Virus record (IMG/VR): IMGVR_UViG_3300049216_000109
Location: 1 to 60,226 of that record
Reading direction: 5' to 3' (one strand)
DNA from: a virus
Length of the DNA stretch: 60,226 nt
Shown here: one piece after another, positions 14,116 to 22,314 of the stretch
How positions within the stretch are numbered: the stretch's first letter is position 1
Layout of the letters: every line of letters begins with the position of its first letter
Notes under the pieces: model-generated
Database searches by the model: none
Seen by the model: the letters and a program-made list of their open reading frames with translations, nothing else
What the model was told of the DNA's origin: nothing
Made by a program: the position numbers and the translations under genes

Positions 14116-14269
14116 TCATGTTCTATGTGGTCACAGAATGTATCAAGGTAAAGTAGTAATGGCTGCCTGTTCTTGTGGGGAAATTACCAATTATCGAGTT
14201 CCTCTGAATGACCTAAAAGAGTTTGTGTGCCCAAGAGACCCAAATCGCGAAGGAGTAAAACGTGGGTAA
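14108..14269 (+). CDS. Small zinc-finger-like protein, 53 aa
   Basis: It starts inside the helicase gene (8-base overlap). MTDHVLCGHRM, ACSCGEI and FVCPRDP give a Cys/His set compatible with one zinc site. No known family. Confidence 0.55.
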   Translation: MTDHVLCGHRMYQGKVVMAACSCGEITNYRVPLNDLKEFVCPRDPNREGVKRG

Positions 14270-14804
14270 ATATAGCAAGTTTAAAGATTCTATGACTTCT
14301 TTTACTATTGAACCTGAGTATCAAGACAGGGTCAATAATGAAAAGGATCGAGTAAAGAGAATGTTACTCGAGGAAGGTAAAAAAGGTTCTATAAGTGAGT
14401 TTGCTGAAGTTTTGCTAAAGGCTCGCTTAGAAAAGGCTCGCTTAGAAAAGTTAGAGAAAGCTGAAAATCTAACTATCGAAGCAATGACTCAAATTCTAGT
14501 GGAACTCATGGAGGATGAAGCATTAACCAATGTGAAGATGGACAATGGTGTTTCTATGTCTATCAAAGATGACGTCTACTGCAACGTAGAAAACAAACAG
14601 CTCTTTAATCAATGGATTAAGGAGACAGGTCAAGAAGACCTTCTCACGGTGAACTACCAGACAATGGCATCAATTGTCAAGAAACGCCTCTCTGGTGAGT
14701 TAACTATTGGTGAAGGTGAAGAAACAATTCCACCTGGAATTAACACGTACTTTAAACAGGGAATCATGGTAAGAGGAGCGAAAAACCTTGGCATCGAAGA
14801 CTGA
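14262..14804 (+). CDS. Hypothetical replication-module protein, 180 aa (GTG start)
   Basis: GTG 14262 is preceded by AAGGAG. A charged coiled-coil (LLKARLEKARLEKLEKAE, with an exact 7-residue repeat) separates an N-terminal region from a C-terminal part ending PPGINTYFKQGIMVRGAKNL. It lies directly before the ssDNA-binding-like gene and overlaps it. No function is assigned. Confidence 0.6.
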   Translation: MGKYSKFKDSMTSFTIEPEYQDRVNNEKDRVKRMLLEEGKKGSISEFAEVLLKARLEKARLEKLEKAENLTIEAMTQILVELMEDEALTNVKMDNGVSMSIKDDVYCNVENKQLFNQWIKETGQEDLLTVNYQTMASIVKKRLSGELTIGEGEETIPPGINTYFKQGIMVRGAKNLGIED

Positions 14805-15603
14805 ATTGACAACTAAATCAGGTACTGAGCTTACTCAAATTGAGCAAGTTCCCGAGTTTCTCAAGTCTCACATCGGTCAGGCTGCTGGACTTGAGGACGT
14901 AGAGCAGAGTGATATTCTTATCCCACGTTTGGGACTCTGTCAAGCTCTTTCTCCTCAAAAGAGAAAGTCACACGCTTCATACATCGAAGGTCTTAAGGAA
15001 GGGGACCTGTTCAACACAGTAACTCAAGAAGTGTATGGTTCTGAATTGGAAGTGGTTCTTCTCTTCTTCTTCAAGAATCGTATCAAGTACTTCCCGATCG
15101 ATTCTGGTGGGGGCATAGACTGCATATCGCCAAATGGAATTGACCAAGGTCGTATTTCTCCTGATGGCTGTTCTGTGTGCCGGTATTCTCAGTTTGGTAA
15201 CGGAGAAGACCAAGAAGAAGGTAAGAAACAGTCTGCCCCTGAGTGCACGATGTATCACAACTTGATGGCTTTCATAACAAGCGATAAGTCCCCAATTGCT
15301 ATTAGCTTTAAGTCTACCGGACTCAAGGTAACTAAGCAGCTACTAGCTCAGATTCGCATGTCGCGACTGCCGATGTATGCTAAGAAGTATACCATCTCAG
15401 TTGTGACAGCAAAAGCAGGCCAGAATGAGTGGTTCGAGAAAAGGATTACTCCTAATGGTTTTGTGGATGCTACGATGTATGCTGAGATGGAGAAAAACTT
15501 CGAGCAACTCAAGGCAGCTAACGTTAAGGTTGATACTACTGGTGAAGGTGATGAGTCCTTCAACATAGGTAATGAGCCTTATCACACAGAAACGGAACTC
15601 TAA
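14788..15603 (+). CDS. ssDNA-binding-like protein, 271 aa (TTG start)
   Basis: TTG 14788 follows GAGGAG. QSDILIPRLGLCQALSPQ, LKEGDLFNTVTQEVYG and VVLLFFFKNRI are the blocks of a widespread phage family often placed with replication proteins and annotated as ssDNA-binding or hypothetical. CSVCRYS and CTMYHN add a possible zinc site. The C-terminus is acidic (GEGDESF). The ssDNA-binding role is inferred from context. Confidence 0.55.
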   Translation: MASKTELTTKSGTELTQIEQVPEFLKSHIGQAAGLEDVEQSDILIPRLGLCQALSPQKRKSHASYIEGLKEGDLFNTVTQEVYGSELEVVLLFFFKNRIKYFPIDSGGGIDCISPNGIDQGRISPDGCSVCRYSQFGNGEDQEEGKKQSAPECTMYHNLMAFITSDKSPIAISFKSTGLKVTKQLLAQIRMSRLPMYAKKYTISVVTAKAGQNEWFEKRITPNGFVDATMYAEMEKNFEQLKAANVKVDTTGEGDESFNIGNEPYHTETEL

Positions 15604-15681
15604 CAATAATTAAAGTAGCAGGCCTTGTCTAAACATAGATGAGGTCTGCTTCTTTCTTCTTCTCAGCAGAGGTTTAAGTAA

Positions 15682-17172
15682 GTGTTGAAAGAGTTCAGTA
15701 AGTTATTTGTCGGAAGTAGTTTAGCTCATGGTACCTGGTCTAAAGAAACAGGTAACATGGCTACCTTGCAGTCTGCGGCAAAAGAAGAAGATTTTAGAAA
15801 ACATTTAGAAGGAGAATTAGGTTTAGGTATCATTCCAGTCAATGAGTCAGGTATGTGCTCATTTGGGGCCATAGACATCGACATCGACACTATTAACCAT
15901 AGTGACCTATTCAATAGAGTTAAGCTACGTAATCTTCCTCTTAATGTCTGCCGTAGTAAATCTGGAGGAGCTCACCTTTACGTATTCTTTAAAGAGTCTC
16001 AGCACGCTTCATTCGTTCAAATTCTTTTAAAGAAGTGGACTGCCCTATTAGGCTACCCCTCTAAGACTGAGATATTTCCAAAGCAAAGTATTAGCACTAG
16101 ACTAAGTCTAGGGAATTGGATAAATCTACCGTACTTTAACTCTAAAAATACTGTAAGGTACTGTGTCGATGAGAGAGGAAGTCTTAATCTTGAGGAGTTT
16201 ATCGAGAGTGTAAAGTACTTTGAAGGTGAAGAGAATATAGACCAAAATCTAAACTCTAATCTTATACAGATTGGAGATATGCCACCTTGCTTAAAGGAGT
16301 TAACAAATGAAGGATTACCCCCTGGAACAAGAAACGTGGGGCTCTTTTCGTACGGAGTCTTTTATAGAAAATCCTCACCCAACGGATGGCAAGATAAGCT
16401 TCGTTACCATAATCAGAACTACGTTAGCCCTCCTCTGGGATCTCGTGAGGTTGAGGCGCTCATTAAAAGTCTCTCAGATCGTCAGTATCAGTACAAGTGT
16501 GACGAAGAACCACTATGTTCACACTGTGACCGTAAAACATGTCTCACTCTTCCCTACGGAGTAGGAAATAAACCCTGGCAAGATGATAACAACTTTGATG
16601 AAATTACGTACGGAAATCTTAGAAAAATCCTTACAGATCCACCTAACTACATCTTAGAGGTTAATGGTAGAGACCTTCACCTAGACTCTAATGAGTTCAG
16701 GTCATTTGAGAAGCTGCGCAAGAGAGTTTTTGAAGTTCATGACGCGATTATTCGTCCGATGAAACAGCAGCAGTGGGACCAAAAATTAAGAGAACTACTC
16801 GCTAACAAAGTAGATATTGAAGCTCCTGATGATGCTTCTGAGTACGGCTCAATAACAAATAAGATTGATGACTTCTTATGTCTTAGCGACAGGTCTAAGA
16901 ATCGTGAAGATTTGCTACGTGGAATGCCAATACTGGAAGAAGGTAAGATTATGTTTCAGGTGTCTTACCTTCAAAAGTACTTAGTCTCCCAAAAAGTTAT
17001 GATTGAGAATAATGAGCTTTTCTCAATTATACATAGGAGAGAGTGCGAGCATAAGTTAGTTAAGATTAAAGGTAAAGTAATTCGAGCTTGGTCTATAGAC
17101 GCTGAGTTAGTCAATAGACAGACAGAAGATTACTCAGATGCGCAATTTGAGCCAGAGGAGAGTGATATTTAG
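15682..17172 (+). CDS. AEP-type primase / PrimPol-like protein, 496 aa
   Basis: GAIDIDID (62-69) matches the catalytic DxD of archaeo-eukaryotic primases; RSKSGGAHLYVFF (91-103), EIFPKQ and GNWINLP follow in the order seen in TOTE-type primase domains. A CxxC pair and neighbouring Cys (CDEEPLCSHCDRKTC) could bind zinc. No helicase domain is fused; the SNF2- and UvrD-like helicases are separate. GTG start with AGAGG upstream. It should prime replication for the family A polymerase. Confidence 0.8.
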   Translation: MLKEFSKLFVGSSLAHGTWSKETGNMATLQSAAKEEDFRKHLEGELGLGIIPVNESGMCSFGAIDIDIDTINHSDLFNRVKLRNLPLNVCRSKSGGAHLYVFFKESQHASFVQILLKKWTALLGYPSKTEIFPKQSISTRLSLGNWINLPYFNSKNTVRYCVDERGSLNLEEFIESVKYFEGEENIDQNLNSNLIQIGDMPPCLKELTNEGLPPGTRNVGLFSYGVFYRKSSPNGWQDKLRYHNQNYVSPPLGSREVEALIKSLSDRQYQYKCDEEPLCSHCDRKTCLTLPYGVGNKPWQDDNNFDEITYGNLRKILTDPPNYILEVNGRDLHLDSNEFRSFEKLRKRVFEVHDAIIRPMKQQQWDQKLRELLANKVDIEAPDDASEYGSITNKIDDFLCLSDRSKNREDLLRGMPILEEGKIMFQVSYLQKYLVSQKVMIENNELFSIIHRRECEHKLVKIKGKVIRAWSIDAELVNRQTEDYSDAQFEPEESDI

Positions 17173-17232
17173 AAATGATGGATTGGGTGAAATATGAAAA
17201 CTATGATTCCTAAGTATACACTAGAGTAACCT

Positions 17233-17300
17233 GAGTTAATTAGGGTAAATATGCAATTTATTTACATAGGTATACTCATTTATAAATTGCATTTTTATCC
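17233..17300 (+). repeat. Composite hairpin element, copy A
   Basis: ATGCAATTTAT (17251-17261) pairs perfectly with ATAAATTGCAT (17282-17292) around a 20-nt loop ending ACTCATTT. AGGGTAAATATGCAATT aligns with AGGTTAAATATGCAAAT in copies B and C. An outer AGGGTAAA/TTTATCCT pairing can extend the stem. It lies between the primase and exonuclease genes. Confidence 0.7.
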
Positions 17301-17336
17301 TGGAATGACTAATTTCAACATAGAAAGAGTGAACTT

Positions 17337-18038
17337 ATGCGACTTTTGGGCTTAGACTTTGAGACTACTGGATTAGTACCAGGAGTTGACGTAATTACTG
17401 AAGTGGGAGCCGTGATATGGGACACGGACCGCAAAGTTCCTGTCTTGATAGACAACTACTTTGTGTGGGATGGTGAAACTAAGCTAAGTGATCTGATTAT
17501 TCGAATCACAGGCATTCAACAGAAAGACTTAGAAGAGTTTGGAGTTACTCATCAAGAGGGATTCCTTCGTCTAATAGACTTGATGGAGTCGTGCGATGCG
17601 GTAGTAGCTCATAATAAAGCTTTTGATAAGGGGTTCTTCGACGCTTGGTGCAAGAAGTTGATAAGTGATGCTCAAGAGATAAAAGAGCTCCCGTGGATTT
17701 GTACAGTTAATGACGTGGACTATCTCGACTCTGGAAGCAGCAAGAAACTTACCTACTTAGGAGCAGATCACGGATTTCTAAATCCGTTCTCACATCGTGC
17801 TGTATTCGACGTGCTTACTATGCTAGTTGTTCTGAGTAACTATGACATTGAAGTAGTAATAGAAGGCTCTAAACAGCCCAGCATAGTTATTGAGGCTCAG
17901 GTATCTTTTCAAGATAAGGATAAGGCTCGTGAACGTGGATTTAAGTGGGACCCAAACAAACGTAAGTGGTTAAAGCCTATGAAGAGAGCTAAGTGGGAGG
18001 CGGAAGAATTCCCATTCGATACAAGGATAGTGGAATGA
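17337..18038 (+). CDS. DnaQ-like 3'-5' exonuclease with C-terminal DUF5710-like domain
   Basis: LDFETTG (Exo I, D and E), AHNKAFDKGF (Exo II) and HRAVFDVL (Exo III, H-x4-D) define a DEDDh exonuclease, residues 1-175. The C-terminal 55 residues (KDKARERGFKWDPNKRKW) match the small DUF5710 module found on DNA-metabolism proteins. It could proofread or process ends in replication. The polymerase at 23587 has its own exonuclease motifs. Confidence 0.85.
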   Translation: MRLLGLDFETTGLVPGVDVITEVGAVIWDTDRKVPVLIDNYFVWDGETKLSDLIIRITGIQQKDLEEFGVTHQEGFLRLIDLMESCDAVVAHNKAFDKGFFDAWCKKLISDAQEIKELPWICTVNDVDYLDSGSSKKLTYLGADHGFLNPFSHRAVFDVLTMLVVLSNYDIEVVIEGSKQPSIVIEAQVSFQDKDKARERGFKWDPNKRKWLKPMKRAKWEAEEFPFDTRIVE

Positions 18039-18523
18039 CACTTACTAAACCTAATACATTCTGCTTAACTGTAGACCCATTTGAAAAAGAGTGTTCGTCT
18101 ATGAATATACACCCAGAAATGTGGAATAACTTTTTGCAAGATTCTCACTTTTTAGGAACCGCAGATGAGATCATAGAAGCTACCAAAGACGGAGGTTACT
18201 ACGTAGTAGATAATGAGTCTCTAGCTCAAATTGCTCTTGAAAGCACTGCTGGGACAGACATACACCCTGTAATAGTTTACATGATGTGTAGTCACTCATT
18301 CTGGGCTGCTATATCTCTCGCTGTGGTTTCTCACACTAAGATTGTTGAACACGAAGTAGATGTTACCTTTACTAGGAGCTCATTTAATAACGAGGCTTTT
18401 ATTCCTGAGAATGTTGTAAAGGTGAAAGCTAACAACCCTCGTAAGTTTGATTACGTACTCAAAAGTAAAGTTGGAGTAAAAGAAGAGAAAAAGAAAGAAG
18501 AACAACAGTTAAGTTTGTTCTAG
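18035..18523 (+). CDS. Hypothetical protein with C-terminal clamp-binding motif, 162 aa
   Basis: ATG 18035 overlaps the exonuclease stop (ATGA). The body is unrecognised (TADEIIEATKDGGYYVVDNE). After a Lys/Glu linker the protein ends QQLSLF, which fits the QL(S/D)LF consensus for the bacterial beta sliding clamp. No clamp gene is seen in this genome, so it may recruit the host clamp to the phage fork. Confidence 0.6.
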   Translation: MTLTKPNTFCLTVDPFEKECSSMNIHPEMWNNFLQDSHFLGTADEIIEATKDGGYYVVDNESLAQIALESTAGTDIHPVIVYMMCSHSFWAAISLAVVSHTKIVEHEVDVTFTRSSFNNEAFIPENVVKVKANNPRKFDYVLKSKVGVKEEKKKEEQQLSLF

Positions 18524-18533
18524 GTGATAAGAC

Positions 18534-20015
18534 ATGAAGCTAAAGATACTAGGACCTCCAGGTACAGGGAAGACAACTCGATTAATGGAACTACTAGAGA
18601 AGGAAATAGAGTCAGGCACTAAACCTAATAGAGTAGCTTTCCTTACCTTTACTCGAGCAGCTAGGCAAGAAGCCCTATTCAGAACAGGTAGGTCTGAAGA
18701 TGATTTTCCTTTTCTGAGAACTATTCACTCTATTTGCTACAGACAGTTAGCTATGACTCAAATGTCTCTGGTAAAACCTACTGATATAGTAGCGTTTGGA
18801 AAGTTTATAGGAGTTAAGATGTGCGGTAGCTTGCTAGACCCATGGGTGGAGGAGCACCAAAGACGGTGGGAAGCGCCAACTCTAGGAGACATGCTACTTC
18901 AAATTAACCACCTAGGTAGACACCGAGGTATTCTGCTCAAAGAGGCTATGGTCAACGCTTCTACTGAGATAGATTATAGGTATGCAGTCTGGTTTACTAA
19001 AGCTTATAGAAAGTATAAGTCCAACGAAAACCTCTTAGACTACACAGACCTATTAATGCAATACATGGATAATGGAAAGCCTCTGGATATAGATGTCATG
19101 TTCGTAGATGAGGCTCAGGATTTGTCTAGACTTCAATGGGAAGTTGTCGAGAAATTAGGAGCTAGAGCAAAAAGACACTATATTTCTGGAGATGACGACC
19201 AAGCTATTTTCCAGTGGGCTGGAGCTGACAGCTCTGCATTTCAACAGTTAGAGACTGATGACGTACAGGTACTAAATCAGTCCTATAGGATTCCTAGAAG
19301 TATCCATAAGGTAGCTAAGTCTATATCCGATAGGATTAAGCTAAGGCTAGTTAAAGAGTATAAGCCTAGGCCTGCGGATGGTGAGGTAGCTAATATAGGC
19401 TATATTACTGCTGGTGACTACAAAGAAGACACATTCGTACTCTTCAGAAATCACTATAGAGGGCATCACCTAGCTAGACAACTAAATGAGGAAGGAATTC
19501 CTTTTATTGGCTCTGGAAGTCCACTACTAGATCCTGAAGTAAGAGTAGCCTTACAAACTTGGTATACTCTACTAAAGAAAGGAGAAATACCAGCTAACTC
19601 ACTTCGAAAGATGTTAAAGTTCGGCACTGAAGACTACTTCTACGTAGACAAGAAGATACCTAAAAGTAATAGGGTCTATAGGATAGATGAAGTCTTTATA
19701 AAGGTTCCTCATTGGAACCAATGGGCTTCTCATCTAAAAGGTTTACCTGGGAAAGATGTGATAGAGAATTATATTAGAAGAGTAGGATTCAAGAGAACAG
19801 CTAAACCTAATACTCAGCTAATGTCTATACACCAGAGCAAAGGTAGAGAGGCTCATACGGTGATACTAGACACTGAGATAAGTAAACAAGTCTACGATGG
19901 CTATATAAAAGATCCTGATGAGGAAAACAGAGTTTGGTACGTAGGAATCACTAGGGCTAAAGAAAGACTATTCACTCTGATGCCTGATGGAGGCTACTCC
20001 TACAAAGTATTGTGA
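18534..20015 (+). CDS. UvrD/Rep-like SF1 helicase, 493 aa
   Basis: GPPGTGKT (7-14), LTFTRAA (motif Ia), TIHS, FVDEAQDLS (motif II), GDDDQAIFQWAGA (motif III), LNQSYRIP (motif IV), SIHQSKGREA (motif V) and YVGITRAKERL (motif VI) are all present and in order. It is shorter than UvrD, as typical for phage members. A 3'-5' DNA helicase role in replication or recombination is likely. Confidence 0.92.
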   Translation: MKLKILGPPGTGKTTRLMELLEKEIESGTKPNRVAFLTFTRAARQEALFRTGRSEDDFPFLRTIHSICYRQLAMTQMSLVKPTDIVAFGKFIGVKMCGSLLDPWVEEHQRRWEAPTLGDMLLQINHLGRHRGILLKEAMVNASTEIDYRYAVWFTKAYRKYKSNENLLDYTDLLMQYMDNGKPLDIDVMFVDEAQDLSRLQWEVVEKLGARAKRHYISGDDDQAIFQWAGADSSAFQQLETDDVQVLNQSYRIPRSIHKVAKSISDRIKLRLVKEYKPRPADGEVANIGYITAGDYKEDTFVLFRNHYRGHHLARQLNEEGIPFIGSGSPLLDPEVRVALQTWYTLLKKGEIPANSLRKMLKFGTEDYFYVDKKIPKSNRVYRIDEVFIKVPHWNQWASHLKGLPGKDVIENYIRRVGFKRTAKPNTQLMSIHQSKGREAHTVILDTEISKQVYDGYIKDPDEENRVWYVGITRAKERLFTLMPDGGYSYKVL

Positions 20016-20071
20016 TTTACTTTATGCATAGTCCTAGCATTAAAATAATTCAAAACTTGCTCATTATTTTG

Positions 20072-20101
20072 TGTACAACTATTTGAATTGCAATGTATAA
20101 T
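20072..20101 (+). promoter_or_regulatory. Early/middle promoter, TGTACA family
   Basis: TGTACA (20072-20077), 18-bp spacer, TATAAT (20096-20101), preceded by TTGCTCATTATTTTG, a diverged form of the GCTCACTTTTTTG element. It drives 20152 onward. Confidence 0.8.
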
Positions 20102-20151
20102 TATTTTAGATTGATAAATGGTATGTATATCAATCGGAAAAGAGAAGCTCA

Positions 20152-20766
20152 GTGGATATCCGGGAGTTCACAACCTATAGCGAAAGCTCTCCAGTCTGCG
20201 GTTACGGGATATGGATAGTAATTGAAGAAGGTAAAAGAATTCACTTGCTTCATCCAATTCATCTAGCTGAACTGATTATAACCGAGTATGAGTTTAAGTC
20301 TGGTAGTGGAAACACTCTGTGGCCTATAAACTCTACTGGGTGTGTTTTCAATTCTTCTAGATTCATATCATCCTTCAAAGAGAGAATAGCATTTTTCGTG
20401 GAAAATGGAAGGTCTTTTCCTATTCAGACAGTAGCTAAAGCTATAGCTGAATTTGAAGAGATTCCATTCGATAAAGCTATGTCTTACATAGGAAGTCTCT
20501 CGGTTGATGAGTTTGGAGAATCGATATCTAGGATATCTGACAAAGCCAATCGAGTGTACAGAGTTAACGATTCAGTAGACATTAATTCTTACAGAGGGCG
20601 AGCATTTGCTTTACTCAGTGCTTTTAAGGCAAATGGTCCAGCTTCCATCTATCAGATAACACCGCTGGTAGATGGAAAGCTTAAAACTAAGACTGACTTA
20701 AGTAGAGTGGTGACCTACTTTGTCAATAAACTAGCATCTGAAGGAGTACTTCAGATCGTGGCTTAG
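20152..20766 (+). CDS. Hypothetical protein with C-terminal winged-helix-like region, 204 aa
   Basis: GTG 20152, with AGAGAAG upstream. The C-terminal 65 residues (GRAFALLSAFKANGPASIY, then DLSRVVTYFVNKLASEGVLQIV) look like a winged helix. The N-terminal half is unrecognised. It lies just upstream of a second winged-helix gene, so transcription control is plausible. Confidence 0.55.
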   Translation: MDIREFTTYSESSPVCGYGIWIVIEEGKRIHLLHPIHLAELIITEYEFKSGSGNTLWPINSTGCVFNSSRFISSFKERIAFFVENGRSFPIQTVAKAIAEFEEIPFDKAMSYIGSLSVDEFGESISRISDKANRVYRVNDSVDINSYRGRAFALLSAFKANGPASIYQITPLVDGKLKTKTDLSRVVTYFVNKLASEGVLQIVA

Positions 20767-20783
20767 GCCAAAGGAGAAACACA

Positions 20784-21164
20784 ATGAAGGACGCAATCGT
20801 TGAAGAGGCAGTAGTAGCTGACAAGCCGAAGACTAAGAAGGGCACCAAGACTGAAGTTGAGGGTGCTGAGCCGAAGGAGAAGAAGACTCGTTCCGCTCCG
20901 AAGAGTAAGACTGGTACTTTCCGACTGATTTCTGGTGTCGACCCCACCGCTTTCCGTGGACAGCGCCAGATTGTCGTGAAGGCACTCATCTCTCTCGGTG
21001 AGGGTTCCTTCACAGCAGCAGATATCGCAGCCAAGACTGAGGGTCTCGTTTCGAAGACTCCTATTGAGGCTTCCACTCTGTATCATCTTCGCGGGCTGGT
21101 AGATGACGGTAAGGCGGAGTTTACTCCGTCTGCTGAGCCTGTTGTGGAAAAAGTTGCTGCATAA
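20784..21164 (+). CDS. Winged-helix protein with charged N-terminus, 126 aa
   Basis: Residues 1-50 are Lys/Glu/Ala-rich and probably disordered; residues 55-115 form a winged helix (FRGQRQIVVKALISLGEGSF, then ASTLYHLRGLVDDGKAEF). It shares the FRG-QRQ core with the protein at 169-507. GC content and codon use exceed those of its neighbours, suggesting high expression or separate origin. A histone-like or regulatory role is possible. RBS AAAGGAG. Confidence 0.65.
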   Translation: MKDAIVEEAVVADKPKTKKGTKTEVEGAEPKEKKTRSAPKSKTGTFRLISGVDPTAFRGQRQIVVKALISLGEGSFTAADIAAKTEGLVSKTPIEASTLYHLRGLVDDGKAEFTPSAEPVVEKVAA

Positions 21165-21172
21165 CTAATGAG

Positions 21173-21309
21173 GGTCTCTCGAAAGAGAGGCCCTTATAGG
21201 AGCACTAGTTGTTGGAGTAAAATAGGGCACGATAGAATCAAGGTTCTATTGAGCATGGTCGAAAGCCCCTCTTCACCTAGTGCTCCTATAAGGGTATATC
21301 CCTTATAGA
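21173..21309 (+). ncRNA. Leader RNA with mutually exclusive helices
   Basis: GGGTCTCTC-GAAA-GAGAGGCCC (21173-21194) is a GNRA-capped hairpin, possibly terminating the upstream gene. Its 3' end overlaps an 18-bp perfect arm CCCTTATAGGAGCACTAG (21192-21209) that pairs with 21278-21295. That second arm can instead pair with CCCTTATAG at 21301-21309. Inside are ATAGAA/TTCTAT and AGGGC/GCCCCT pairings. Competing helices are typical of attenuators or riboswitches. It precedes the nucleotide-kinase operon; no T-run follows the last helix. Confidence 0.65.
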
Positions 21310-21381
21310 TCACCACTCATTTGTTAGAGTAGTAATTTCTAGCTATGACCTTAGGTGTGAAGTTGACACGAGGAAACAGTT

Positions 21382-22314
21382 ATGGGTAGAGTAGTGATTC
21401 TTGAAGGTCCGGACGGAGGTGGGAAAACTACCTTAGCGAAAAGACTTATAAATGAAGGTTTTGAGTATAGACATGAAGGGCCTCCACCTCCTGAGATGGA
21501 TAGAGTGGCTCACTACTTAAGAATACTTCATGACTCAGTAGAATCTGGAAAAAACATCGTTCACGACCGGTTATGGCTTGGAGAAAGAATCTATGGCCCT
21601 ATAGCTAGAGGCGTAGATAAGTTAGGTGATGAAGGTCAAAGGCTATTTGAAAGACTTCACAGGTCTAAGTCTATTCACCAGTACATTTGCACTCCTAACA
21701 TAGGGGCAGCTAGAGCTAATTATAGAATTAAAATTAGCGAAGCTGATGATTTTCTAAAGTCCACTGAAAAGTGGGAAAAGGTGTATACCAACTACGTGAG
21801 TTGGCTTAAGTCAAACCCAGTTATGGCTCAGTTATATGACTATACACTAGATTCTAATCATGACCGAATAGTGAGTGAGATTTTCTCATTCCAAAACGCT
21901 TTAAGAGTTCTTCCTACAGGTACTATAGGTTCTCCTGATGCTAGACTGTTGTTCGTCGGAGATAGACCTAACCACAGAACAATAGATGTTCCTTTCTTTT
22001 CTCTCAAGGGCTCTAGTGCTTACCTCAATAAAACACTTAGTAAGTGCTTACTAGATGAGTCTGAGATTGCTTTTTCTAATGCCAGGTCCCACACAGGGAA
22101 AGAACATGATTTAGGAGCAATACTGTCCAAGTTGCCTAAGTTAGAACATATTTTCTTGATGGGGGCTATAGCTAGAGAATGGTTCTATGCTAGAAGTAAC
22201 GTGAAGACGACTTACAAGATTTCCTGCATACCTCACCCCTCTTATCTAAAGAGGTTCAAAGGGCACAACCTATCAGTTATGGCTGACATAATCAATAAGG
22301 AGATATATGGCTGA
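21382..22314 (+). CDS. Deoxynucleotide-monophosphate-kinase-like protein fused to a UDG-like domain, 310 aa
   Basis: Residues 1-165 are a thymidylate-kinase-like P-loop domain: EGPDGGGKT (8-16), HDRLWLGERIYGP (61-73). Residues 188-310 resemble the uracil-DNA-glycosylase superfamily (family 4/5-like): LLFVGDRPN (189-197), PFF, a central LGAILSKLP helix and HPSYLKRF (285-292). The fusion suggests an enzyme acting on modified nucleotides or bases. It overlaps the ThyA-like gene by 8 bases and heads the candidate DNA-modification operon. RBS GAGGAAAC. Confidence 0.75.
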   Translation: MGRVVILEGPDGGGKTTLAKRLINEGFEYRHEGPPPPEMDRVAHYLRILHDSVESGKNIVHDRLWLGERIYGPIARGVDKLGDEGQRLFERLHRSKSIHQYICTPNIGAARANYRIKISEADDFLKSTEKWEKVYTNYVSWLKSNPVMAQLYDYTLDSNHDRIVSEIFSFQNALRVLPTGTIGSPDARLLFVGDRPNHRTIDVPFFSLKGSSAYLNKTLSKCLLDESEIAFSNARSHTGKEHDLGAILSKLPKLEHIFLMGAIAREWFYARSNVKTTYKISCIPHPSYLKRFKGHNLSVMADIINKEIYG

